Source of the DNA: Pseudo-nitzschia pungens
Lineage: Eukaryota > Bacillariophyta > Bacillariophyceae > Bacillariales > Bacillariaceae
Assembly: GCA_037355855.1 (NCBI GenBank)
Contig: CM074758.1
Coordinates: forward strand, 4,375,001 to 4,439,000
Reading direction: 5' to 3'
Length of the DNA: 64,000 nucleotides
How positions within the stretch are numbered: position 1 is the stretch's first letter; every line of letters begins with the position of its first letter. A program made the position numbers and the translations under genes. Shown here piece by piece: positions 52,431-61,959 of the stretch. Below the pieces are notes generated by a model. The model was not told the origin of the DNA and did no database searches. It saw nothing but the letters and a program-made list of their open reading frames with translations.

Positions 52431-53381
52431 ATGAAGATATCCAGTGTGCTACCATCTGTGCTAAGGCTCCAGTGTAGGAGAATGTACTGGGGCTACAGTC
52501 AGCAGCCTCCAGCAGTAGCTGACTAACAGGTGCTGAGCTGAGTGCTAGGCTGTGTGCTAATTGGTAGCATACAGGCTTAGCAGCAGGCTTAGCAGCAGGC
52601 TTAGCAACAGGCTTAGCAGCAGGCTTAGCAACAGGCTTAGCAGCAGACCTATATCCTACTATCCTGTTTAGTATGGATGCTAGCAGAAATTACTAGGGTC
52701 GCCGCGTACGATTTGTACCAATCGTACGTACCCCGAGTAAAGCACCTGTTATGGTGTAGCTAAATGCTACAGGGTTAGGGTTGCTAATGCTACGAGATAC
52801 TGAAAGATGCTAACCTACCATGATACCATTGCTAAGATACGATGCTACCGCCGGGGCCAGGTCATTGGTGTATAATATGTACCATGACTGGATGCCCGGC
52901 CCAAACAGTTACCAAACGTGCTAGCATAAGTGAGCTAGCACACGATTGGATATAATTAAGCGAAGCTTAATTAAGCGAAGCTACGCTACGATACTCCGAT
53001 ACGCTACCCGTAGAATACAGTACCAGAGCTACGGAGCGCTGTTATTATACGAGTTAGCGAGTTAGCGAATCGATGTCACGATACGATACAGAGCTGAGCG
53101 CTTTGGCTCAGCTCCCCTTTATTCACTCTTTCTTTTATACCCTAAAATAAACACACCTATCATGCCCTCCCCTTACGACGATTCCGATGTACCTCTAGGG
53201 AAGTGCCTTGTATTGCTTGAGCGTATGCAATAGACCTTGAACAGTCCACTGTAGACTCACGATTTGCCAGGACTTTATGTATTATTATTGTTAAGGCTTT
53301 CGCCTATTTTTCCAGTACACAGTACGAGATATTTATCTACGATTAGACCCTGAAGACCGCTGACGAGCGGATATCAACACA
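52431..53381 (+). repeat. Copia B 3' LTR
   Basis: 951 bp, two minisatellite units shorter than the 5' LTR. Differences seen include AGAAATTACT for AGAGTTTACT, CTACGG for CTATGG, TTTCGCC for TTTCCCC and ACACAG for ACGCAG. Confidence 0.95.
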
Positions 53382-53386
53382 TTGTT

Positions 53387-53693
53387 GCGCTTCGAATTGC
53401 CATTGAACTGATTGAAGGGCTCAGATACAAGCTCAGGATGATGGGGGTCCCTATTGAAGGTCCTACCAATGTGTACTGTGACAACGAGTCTGTTGTTAAG
53501 AACACCACCAGGCGGGAGAGCCCATGCAACAAGATACATAACAGCGTTGCTTACCACAAGGCAGTGCGAGTCTATTGCTGCTGGGACAATTCGGATTGCA
53601 AAGGAGCCTGGCGAGACCAATATTGCTGATCTATTCACCAAGCTGCTGAATGGTCCCATGTTGAAGAGCCACTGCGAGCGATGCATGTGGTAG
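53387..53693 (+). pseudogene. Copia A pol, RNase H C-terminal part
   Basis: Resumes copia A after copia B: LRIAIELIEGLRYK and VYCDNESVVKNTT (RNase H Asp), then one extra base near 53569 (AAGGCAGTGCGAG against AAAGCGCGCGAG in copia B) shifts the frame. The original ending, IADLFTKLLNG to CMW, is recovered in the next frame up to TAG 53693. Confidence 0.88.
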
Positions 53694-54361
53694 GGGCTGT
53701 TAGTTGCATTATTTGGGATACCTTTGGTCCCTGACAAGCAGCTCAGACGCAACGATTTTGGAAACAGTCGATTACGATTTTCGAACGCAGTCGATTTTGA
53801 TTACGAGTTTCTCGATCGATTCGATTCCGATTTCGATTGTAACCTTATTTCGATTGCAACATTGTTTCGGACGCAACCGATTTCAACTTCGATGTCAATT
53901 TCGATCTGCAACATTCTCCGGATGCCGCAACCTGTTTCCGGATGCAATCTTTTCGGACGCGACTTCGATTCCGATTCCGCTTTGGTATATGAAGTTATAT
54001 GTTATATGTTGGGAGTCTCCGGTACACCGGTTCCGGGGACTATAAACTTGAAAGACAATAGGCCGATTGATATGTCCTTATGTGTGTTAAGGAATCGGAC
54101 CAAGGGCAAAACGCCCTTCGGTCCAACCCCCTCTTTTTTTCTACAATAAATCGGCCGGGCCTCTGATAGAAGAACTGCAATATTTGGTGCAGTTTGATCT
54201 CTGACAAGTTATATGGAAGCATCCCTGAATCTGTTATGATCCATCCAAGTGCCCTGATACAACAAGCAAGAGCATTGGTGTCCCCCTGGGAGTATCAGTT
54301 TCCGGGGACCAGTGTGGTTGCTCATGCAGGCACTAGCAGCATGAATCACGGGGACTATGAT
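53694..54361 (+). other. Copia A 3' untranslated region
   Basis: Non-coding. Rich in TCGATT/TTCGATTCCGATT repeats at 53760-53960 that copia B mostly lacks, followed by the conserved CCGGTACACCGGTTCC block. GGGGACTATG precedes the LTR. Confidence 0.65.
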
Positions 54362-55286
54362 GAAGATATTCATGGTGCTATGATCTGTGCTAAGGCTCCT
54401 GTGTAGGAGAATGTACTGGGGCTACAGTCAGCAGCCTCCAGTAACTGAATAACAGGTGCTGAGCTGAGTGCTGAGCTGAGTGCTGAGCTCCTGTGTGCTG
54501 ATTGGTAGCATACAGCCTTAGCAGCAGGCTTAGCAGCAGGCTTAGCAACAGGCTTAGCAACAGGCTTAGCAACAGACCTATCCTGCTTAGTATGGATGCT
54601 AGCAGAAATTACTAGGGCCGTCCCGTACGATTTGTACCAATCGTACGTACCCCGAGTAAAGCACCTGTTATGGTGTAGCTAAATGCTACAGGGTTAGGGT
54701 TGCTAATGCTACGAGATACTGAAAGATGCTGACCTACCATGATACCATGCTAAGATACTATGCTACCGCCGGGGTCGGGTCATTGGTGTATAATATGTAC
54801 CATGACCGGATACCCGGCCCAAATAGTTACCAAACGTGCTAGCATAAGTGAGCTAGCACACGATTCGATCTAATAATTAATTGGAGATACGATACTCCGG
54901 TACGATTCGATACTCCGTAGAATACAGTACCAGAGCTACAGAGCTCTGTTATTATACGAGTTATCGGAACGCTGTTACGATACGATACAGAGCTGAGCTG
55001 CGCTCAGCTCCCTGTATTCACTCTTTATATTCCGCTCTAAATTAAAAGCCTATCATGCCCTCCCCTTTCGATCAATTCCGATGTACCTCTAGGGAAGTAC
55101 CTTGTAGTAACTAAGTGTATGCAATAGACCTTGAACAGTCCACTGTAGACTCACGATTTGCCAGGACCTTATGCTGTGTTATTATTGTTAGGGCTTTCCC
55201 CTATTTCTTTCAGTACGCAGTACAAGACGTTTATCTACGAGACGATTCAAGTTCCACGAAGATTGCTGACGAGCAATATCAACGCA
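54362..55286 (+). repeat. Copia A 3' LTR
   Basis: 925 bp, ATGAAGATATTC to AATATCAACGCA, with about six minisatellite units. It provides the uninterrupted reference showing that the tyrosine-recombinase element entered the 5' LTR between ATACAG and AGCTGAGC. Confidence 0.93.
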
Positions 55287-55291
55287 GTGAC

Positions 55292-56329
55292 ACACTCAGC
55301 AGTAGTAGTACTAGTAGTAGTACTACTACTACTAATTCATGATTTCTTCTCTTTTTCCTTTCAGTTACTAGAGAATGCTCCTGTATCTTTGTCCATCATC
55401 ACTTCCAATGCTCCCCCATGCTGATTCTCTGTTTCCACTATTACTGCTTATTCTTTCAGTTGTTGAGTGCACCTAATCTTGCTATTTTTCTAGCCTATTA
55501 CATCTGTTTGTTGTCACCATATTTTCTGCTCCCGAACTGTGACTAGCTCATTTTCTTTGTCTGTCCATTCTTCTTCGTTCATTTGACTAATCTGTCTGAA
55601 CAAAAATGATGAAAGCTGATCATTATTATTTGTCGCTTTGCAGGGCCGTCTGAACATAATATTGCGCATACGTAGAAATTGAAACACGGGCGCGCAGAAC
55701 TAAAGGACAGCTGTTAGGACTTTCGCGGTCGTTCGTGATGATCGAAGGAATGTCCAAATTGAATCCCACGCCACCAAAGCTCACCTATGCCCCCCTTCGC
55801 TGTCTTGAAAATATACGACCTAGATGCCAACTTTCAATCGTGGTGGTTCCGCAACAAATTATGGCTGTAAAACTCGTGCAGTAACGAGTAAGTTACCACA
55901 TCGCACGTACAATTGCAGTAGAAAAAAAGACTACGATACCAAGTGCACGTACCAGTACCGTGCGATTGCATGCATGACGAGTAGTAAACTACGAAGTAAA
56001 CCGTACTTCGTAACAACAAGAAGATCCTTCTACCGGGAAGATTACGGTAAGGCTTCCCGGACAGAAATCTTTCTCTCTCCAAACAACATTACAGTAAGGT
56101 AATTACCGGTACCGGTATCTCCCATAATATTGTGAAAGTATCATAATAATTCGTATGAGGCAACGATCAAACCCTAACATTGCAAACGGAATGCAAACCA
56201 AGCACTCGACGGTTCTCGCGATCACGACACTGCACAGCATACAATAGTACTGTACTATTTTTTATGTTATAGTACGTTCGACAGACACAGCACCCATAAT
56301 CAAAACAAGCACGCATCCTCCTCATCATC
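55292..56329. other. Intergenic DNA
   Basis: AGT/ACT repeats at 55301-55335. A fragment with GTAGAAATT and GGACAGCTGTTAGGAC near 55670-55730 resembles the CAGCTGTCC MITE family. TTACGGTAAGG-type motifs occur near 56040-56125. No gene is seen until the ATG at 56330. Confidence 0.55.
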
Positions 56330-57157
56330 ATGTCGTCCGACTGGAAACTAACCTACATCCTCAAGGCCCTGAACGAAGACGGTTGGGCACTGAGGTCCGC
56401 CTCCGAAGCAATGAAGAACGATCCGAGGGTGGTCCTGACCGCCGTCAAGCAGAACGGCTGGGCATTGAAGCACGCCTCCAAAACACTCCAAAACGATCCG
56501 GTGATCGTGCTGGCGGCCGTCCAGCAGAATGGCTGGGCCCTGAAACACGCCTCCGAAACACTCCGGAATGATCCCCACACCGTCCTGGAAGCCGTCCAGC
56601 GGGTGGGACCGGCGCTGCAGTACGCCTCCGAAGAGTGCAGGGACGACAAATGGGTCGTTCTGCAAGCCGTGAAGGAGAACCGATGGGCGCTCCACCACGC
56701 CTCCGCGCGGTTGCGGGAGGATCCGGAGGTGCTGGAGGCCGCCGAGCATCACCCGGTGGCACCGCCCTATGTATCGTCGCCACCGGTTTCCCCCTTCTCC
56801 TTCTCCTCCTTCGCCACCGTCACCACCACCCATCCACAACCACATCAAGAACCACACGAGCAGCAGCAAAGACGAAAGAACAACCGCAATCCTCGCAACG
56901 GGGATATCGATATCGATATCGATCTCGACATCGGAGTCATCAATGTTCCGGTGGCGTCACCCATAATCAAACCGAACTATGGGGCAGAATCGCGATTGCA
57001 ATCCACCAGCAACACCAGACAGAGAGGGGAAACAACAGCAACAAGAACTACTGCAACGGCCATCGGCAGGGAGGTAATGGTGCTACGCAAGAACCACATG
57101 TCGCTGCCCTATGTTTTGGCAGAGCGCCCTCGGCCGAGACGCTACCTGTCTCATTGA
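56330..57157 (+). CDS. DUF4116-repeat protein
   Basis: 275 residues, ATG at 56330, TGA at 57155. Residues 8-130 form five tandem repeats of about 24 residues of the form Asp-Pro-x-Val-Val-Leu-x-Ala-Val-x-Gln-Asn-Gly-Trp-Ala-Leu-x-x-Ala-Ser (for example VLAAVQQNGWALKHASETL), the signature of DUF4116, common in protists and without known function. Predicted as paired short helices. Residues 150-240 are a low-complexity tail rich in Pro, Ser, Gln and Asp-Ile (DIDIDIDLDI). No signal peptide or membrane segment is seen. The repeat region is clean and uninterrupted, so the gene is probably functional. Confidence 0.82.
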   Translation: MSSDWKLTYILKALNEDGWALRSASEAMKNDPRVVLTAVKQNGWALKHASKTLQNDPVIVLAAVQQNGWALKHASETLRNDPHTVLEAVQRVGPALQYASEECRDDKWVVLQAVKENRWALHHASARLREDPEVLEAAEHHPVAPPYVSSPPVSPFSFSSFATVTTTHPQPHQEPHEQQQRRKNNRNPRNGDIDIDIDLDIGVINVPVASPIIKPNYGAESRLQSTSNTRQRGETTATRTTATAIGREVMVLRKNHMSLPYVLAERPRPRRYLSH

Positions 57158-57760
57158 TGGATGGGAAAAACGCATGTCATCCGGACGGCATGACACGTGT
57201 CTGCGGGGGAGAAACGGCCGAGGGAAGCTTTCTTGCGTTGGTGTGTTGGTCGGTCGGTCGGTCGGGATCTTGTGGTTTGCCCCGAACGGGGGGATCTAAC
57301 GAACGAACGACGCATGCCGATGCTCCTTGGTTCGATCGATCGGGAACATCGCCGGAATAAGATTACGCACGTATGTAGCACGAAAAAACAAAAAGCCAAG
57401 TACCAAAAAAGAAATTTGGAAAAAAAAGAAAAGAAAAAAACACCAAAGCCAAGAACGGAACGGAAGAACGACCCACACCAAACCTTCCTCATCTCCTTCT
57501 CGCTGGCTCGAGATAATCTGTACGGTATGCATTCGAAACACACGAACGCACCTGCACACGCACACGCATGCTTGTTGTAACCTTGCCATCGTTGGGCATG
57601 GATCATAATTCCGGGAAGACGGAAGCCTCTTGTTTCATTTTTTATAAAAAAAATACTACTACTCGTAACCTAACCTTACTTTGTAATAATACCGTTGGGG
57701 CACGGATTGTTGCTTGTTGCTTGTTGCTTGTTGTTAGTGTTCTTGCTGTTATTGTTATTT
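57158..57760. other. Intergenic DNA
   Basis: A-rich, with GGTCGGTCGGTCG at 57250-57270 and an A/AAAG-rich stretch at 57400-57445. No gene is supported. Confidence 0.5.
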
Positions 57761-58203
57761 TTATTGTTGTTCTTGTCGTCGTCGTCGTCGTCGTCGTCGT
57801 CGTTGATGTTGTTGGTTTTGGTGTCGTCCAAACAATTTTCGCGTGTAGTGGTCTGGTCTGGTCAGATTGAAGACCTCCGAGCTGTAGTCGAGCCGGTAGT
57901 ACTGGAGGACCAATCGCTCCGTCCGGGAAGCATTCGCGTAGTGCTCCCGCACCTTGGTTCCGGATCCGGTCTTGTGGTTGGCCAGGTTTTTTTCGAAGAT
58001 CGCCAGCGTGTGGTTATTGCTGTTGTTGCCATTGCCATTGTCATTGTCATTGTCATTGTCATTGTCATTGTCGTAGCGATGCCGCTTGCCCCAGCCGGTG
58101 GCTCCGAATTCCTCGTACGCACCGATTCGTTCCAACAACCGCTTGGTGTCGTCCTTGATGGTCTCGAAATGGCCGACGAAATTGATCCATTTGAGGTTGG
58201 CCT
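57761..58203 (-). pseudogene. C-terminal piece of a sulfotransferase-like protein, 5' end lost
   Basis: From 58203 down: LKWINFVGHFETIKDDTKRLLERIG, then an Asn/Asp low-complexity insertion (NDNDND, 58020-58080), NHKTGSGTKVREHY and LVLQYYRLDYSSEVFNL, ending at TAA 57761 after an Arg run from a TCG repeat. The 'GHFE...' step, 'H.T......Y' and 'YY..DY..FNL' pattern resembles Sulfotransfer_2-type carbohydrate sulfotransferases, whose C-terminus it would be. The catalytic PAPS-binding N-terminal part is absent because an LTR fragment abuts at 58204. The family assignment is by pattern memory only. Confidence 0.5.
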
Positions 58204-58322
58204 TGTAACACTCTAGGGTAGAAATTAGATGGAGTGGTAACCTTACGCGATAGAGGTATTTTAATGATGAAAGGTTAATAAATAATTATAAATTGTGTTA
58301 CGAAAGAGAATGGTTGAATACT
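58204..58322. repeat. LTR fragment related to 13696-14047
   Basis: Starts TGTAACACTCTAG and follows the other copy for about 110 bp (TTAGATGGAGTGGTA, GATAGAGGTATTTTAA, GAAAGGTTAATAAAT, GAATGGTTGAATACTT), but with extra pieces AACCTTACG, ATAATTATAAA and TTACGAAAGAG. The other end is missing. Confidence 0.75.
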
Positions 58323-58474
58323 TGATACGAAGTAACCTTACGAAGTAACCTTACCGTACTGTACATACGAAGTACAAGTAGTAATTACGGTGGGGTACCG
58401 TAGAGCTTACCGTAACCTTACGATCATCTGGCAAGTGAATAATGACGACAGACGACGATTGATTGATTCAATCT
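58323..58474. repeat. Cluster of AAGGTTACG-type motifs
   Basis: ACGAAGTAACCTTACGAAGTAACC, TACCGTA and CCGTAACCTTACG copies lie between 58325 and 58430, the densest such cluster in this part of the window. Confidence 0.6.
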
Positions 58475-58576
58475 TACTACAAAGTTCCGAACAGCTGTCC
58501 TCAAGTCCACGTAGAAATTAGTACATCGAGGCGTAGAACCAACGGACAGCTGTTAGGAATTTTGTACGAAGTAGTA
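58475..58576. mobile_element. Short MITE, CAGCTGTCC family, copy 2
   Basis: TACTACAAAGTTCC and CAGCTGTCC at the left are mirrored by GGACAGCTG and GTAGTA at the right. The core GTAGAAATTAGTA...GTAGAACCA is the same as at 25229-25326. The right TIR carries an extra TACGAA-like string. Confidence 0.75.
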
Positions 58577-59807
58577 CTTTGAAATATTTTGAAGATATAT
58601 GGTAATGTAGATTGAAATGGGATTGAAGAAGGTTCTTTGTGATACTCAAAAAATCGAAGATTTGTTTCTTGTTCTTGAGAAGGGTCATAATGACATGCTA
58701 AAAATAGCAAAAAGAGTCGAAGAAAAGTTTGAAGAAAATTCTTTTCCTCCCCCAACTGTGATGTACCTCCCCGGGTAGTGGAGCTGATTTTGTAAATTTG
58801 GTTGATTTGAAACCGATTAATCGTTGTTGAAATCAGTTGCTCTTGGTAGGCATAAAAACGATACTCGTACTGAATTGGTTCATTGGTAGCGAGAACTTGG
58901 GGAACAACGGTCGCAGGTAAGGTTACCGGTAGCAGAATAGTTAGTATTAGATTCGTAGTACCGGTACACGTATTAGTATTAGTATTCTCTTATTATTTTT
59001 TCGTACAATGGTCCGTAAGATTACGGTAAGATTATGGCACACGTACTACTGTACGGTACGGTACGCAATCTTTGGAGGAGCGGATGATGGTTTCGCAGGG
59101 CCGTACCGGTACCGACCGCCGCACTCGTGCACCCTACCCTACCCTATCCTGCGAGCGACCGAGCGACCGAGATCCACGGTACGAGTACCTTATCTCTGGA
59201 TCCGATCCGATTGTACCGTACCGTGCGCAACCACGGGACGGACGAACGGATGAATGGATGGAATTGGCGCGTGACACGCACACAATACGAACAGAAGCCA
59301 TCGGTATCGGGTCTGGTCTGGTCTGGTCTGGTCTCGCCTACGGGTCGACACTGAATCGTGAGCGAGATGGTTCGGAACCGAACCGAACCGAACCGAACCG
59401 AACCGAATCCAGCACGCCCGACAGCTTCGCATTGCATTGCATTGCGCAGCATCGCATCGCATCGCATCACACTGCACACACGACAGGACCGCCGCGACTC
59501 AATCGTTTCGCGTCTCGCAGCATCCGACCGCACGAGTCGGATGGATTCCTTGCCCCCGAGTTTGATTCGCCGTGCCGTGCCGTGCTTTGCTTTGCTTTGC
59601 TTTGCTGCAACGTGCATTGCTCTCCCGGATTGCACTGCACGCAATGACTGAATGAGAGAATGAGTTCATACGTCATACATCATATATCGTACATCATCAT
59701 CGTGATTGTGGCTATTCCCGTTGCTGTTCCCGTGGCTATTCCCGTGGCTATTCCCGTTGCTGTTCCCGTTGCTGTTCCCGTTGCTGTTCCCGTTGCTGTT
59801 CCCGTTG
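58577..59807. other. Intergenic DNA rich in pentanucleotide repeats
   Basis: Pentanucleotide or related runs: TCTGG (about 59307-59335), CCGAA (about 59370-59405), ATTGC and CATCG (59431-59470), GTGCC and TTTGC (59571-59605). A 12-bp GTTGCTGTTCCC-type array (59705-59822) runs to the end of the aminotransferase gene. No gene is seen; the short ORFs follow the repeats. Confidence 0.65.
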
Positions 59808-61905
59808 CTATTCCCGTTCCCGTGGATGCCGCTGGCACTCGGCAACATAGTCTCGGTACAATCGAACCAGCAGCCTCGCGCCATCCACCAGATCGGTTCG
59901 ATCCATGTCGGCAAAGCAGAGCCTGGCGGAGCTCTCGCAGAGATTCCTGGGTTGCCCGCTCTGCCGGAAGTTATCCCAGCAATCGGCACTATCGACAACC
60001 GGATCGACGCTCGAATCGGCAGTGGCACCGGCATTGGCAGTGGCAGTGGCATTGGCATTGGCATTGCTCGCATCGGATTTTGCGGTGTCCGCGACGCGAA
60101 GGGGGTCGCACTTCACCCCGGGCATGAACCGTAGGCCGCGCTCCAGGCAATACCTGGCAAACAACTGCGACGGCGTTGCATCATCCTCGTTGCAATTGCC
60201 ATTGCCATTGCCATTGCCATCCTCATTTCCATTCTCATTCCCATCACTCGCCCGTTGCGACCGTGGCTTTGGCTGTGGCAGATCCAAAAATTCGACCCAC
60301 ACAAAGTATCCCCCGGTGGGGCGGTGGAACCGGATCCGGGGAAAACTGTTCCGTTTGGATGATTGCGATGGTGATTCCTCCTCCTCCTCCTCCGCTTCAA
60401 GGAGGACGTCGCACAGCGCATCGCACCGGTCCTTGTAGGATTCGATCAGGTTTCGCAGCACGCGGTCGAGGACGCCGTCCTCGAGCGCCCTGCGCACGAC
60501 GTTGCTCACGAACGGAACGCAGCCCCCCTGGCTCTGGATGTAACCCAGGTCCGCTATCGAATCGAGGATCGGCGGCTCTCTGGGTCCCTCGATCCAGCCG
60601 CAGCGGATCCCCGGGCAAAAGATCTTGGTGAAGGAACCCACCGAAACCACCGCGCCTCTTCGTGGTGTCGGTGGTGGCGATGGTATTGTTGGTATTGTTG
60701 GTATTGTTGGTGATGGTTCCGTGCGGTTCGCGGTCGCGCCGGCATTCGCGGTCCGAATCCGAGCGGCGAGAATGCGATCGACCACCGAGAATCGCGCCGG
60801 TCGCCGGTTCTTGGATCGGTTTTGGTTTTGGCATGGATCGGCGGCGCTCCAATCCAGCAGGTGGTACACCTCGTCGGCGACCACCAGGATCCCGAATTCC
60901 CGCGCCAACCGGCAGAGTTTCCAGCGATCCTCGATCGGCATGGTGGTCCCGGTGGGGTTCTGGTGGGTGGGGACGATGTAGATCATTCGGGGCGCCGCGA
61001 TGCTGCCGTCCGAGAGTCCGCTCCGGAGCGCGTCCACGTCCACCATCGGCGGGGACGCTGACGTTGACTTGGACGCGGACGTTGACTTGGACGTTGAATT
61101 GGACATTGACTTGGACGTTGACGTGGACGATCGTTTCATCGGAAGGCTTTCGAGGCGGAGCCCGGTGCGATCGAAAGATGCCGGCGGCCAAGAAATAACA
61201 CGGGCGCTCGATCATCACGACGTCTCCCGGAGCGGTCTGCGCCGTGCAGAGCATGTCCAGGACCGTGGCTCACGCCGTGGGTGAGGAACAGGTCCGTGTC
61301 CGTGTCCGTGTTTGTGTTTGTATCGATGTCCGTGTTTGTATCTATGCTTGTGTATCGATGTCCTGTGTTTGTATCGATGTCTGTAGTATCCATGCCTGTA
61401 TCGATATCTGCATCTGCATCTGCATCTGGATTCGTTGCATCAAAATCGACATCGACATCAACATCGACATCGACGTCATCTATGCCATTGCTATTGCTAT
61501 TGCTGTTTCTATTGCTATTGCCTATTCCTGTATCTATTGCTGTTTCTATTCCGATTCCTCGTCGAACTACGAAGAGGAAAGCCGGGGTCGTCGCGGAGGG
61601 TGCGCTCGCGCAAAAACGCCGAGAGCTCCCGGACGAGCCCGGGATCCCCCCGGTCCGACTCCGGATACCTGGATGGATTCCCCGAGGCGGGGTCGGTTCT
61701 CGGGGGACGCCACCGCCAGGAGGAGTTCCCGCAGCTCGGCGGTCGGCAGCAGATCGTCGTTGGGATGCCCCCGCCAGAAATCGTACAAGGGCGCTCCGGG
61801 TTCGGGATCGGGATCGATCGAATAATTGCTGGCGGATGCGGATGCGGATGCAGCACTGGCAACAAAAGCCGGAGCCGAAGCAGTCATCCTCACCATCATC
61901 CTCAC
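59808..61905 (-). pseudogene. PLP-dependent class I/II aminotransferase, frameshifted
   Basis: The last 443 codons (61139-59808) are open: YIVPTHQNPTG, VVADEVYHLLDW (Asp and Tyr near the cofactor) and VSVGSFTKIFCPGIRCGWIEGP (PLP-binding Lys), then a substrate domain with YFVWVEF. Upstream pieces in other frames carry PLYDFWRGHPNDDLLPTAEL, YPESDRGDPGLVRELSAFL and FLTHGVSHG / LDMLCTAQTAPGDVV. One-base shifts are needed near 61670, 61530, 61260 and 61160. Asn-Ser and Asp-Val low-complexity insertions lie within the domain. The overall pattern is like 2-aminoadipate/kynurenine-type aminotransferases, but the substrate cannot be told. It is either a young pseudogene or a real gene with indel errors. 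Confidence 0.75.
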
Positions 61906-61959
61906 GAGAAGAAGAAGAAGAAGAAGCTCCGGCGGAAGCGACTGTACCGGTACTGCTCA

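Larger units (their letters stand above)
43568..53386 (+). mobile_element. Copia B: full-length Ty1/copia element with TSD TTGTT
   Basis: The element is 43573-53381 (9,809 bp), inserted into the RNase H region of copia A; TTGTT is at 43568-43572 and 53382-53386. LTRs are 975 bp and 951 bp. The 24-bp length difference equals two 12-bp minisatellite units, and by eye I count about five base differences elsewhere, so it is recent. The gag and pol domains are complete, but four single-base insertions relative to copia A break the frames (near 46293, 48295, 50317 and 50345). It is either a recently dead copy or carries sequence errors. Confidence 0.95.
26610..55291 (+). mobile_element. Copia A: Ty1/copia element, older, split by two large insertions
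   Basis: Left LTR 26615-27266 plus 36345-36637; internal region 36638-43572 plus 53387-54361; right LTR 54362-55286. Target duplications are GTGAT (26610-26614) and GTGAC (55287-55291), one mismatch. Insertions are a tyrosine-recombinase retrotransposon in the left LTR (27267-36344) and copia B in the RNase H region (43573-53381). Without them the element is about 9.8 kb. It is dead: integrase has a 46-codon deletion, RT has YFDD, pol has a stop at 43525-43527 and a frameshift near 53569. Confidence 0.92.

Noticed and set aside
43573..53381. The two copies of the 950-bp repeat as independent solo elements
   Set aside because: They are the paired LTRs of copia B: same orientation, near-identical, enclosing gag-pol, with one shared TTGTT duplication outside.
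56348..57360. Other frames over the DUF4116 gene, both strands
   Set aside because: The repeat pattern with conserved Trp and Ala-Ser is only in the 56330 frame; the others are shadows of a GC-rich repeat.
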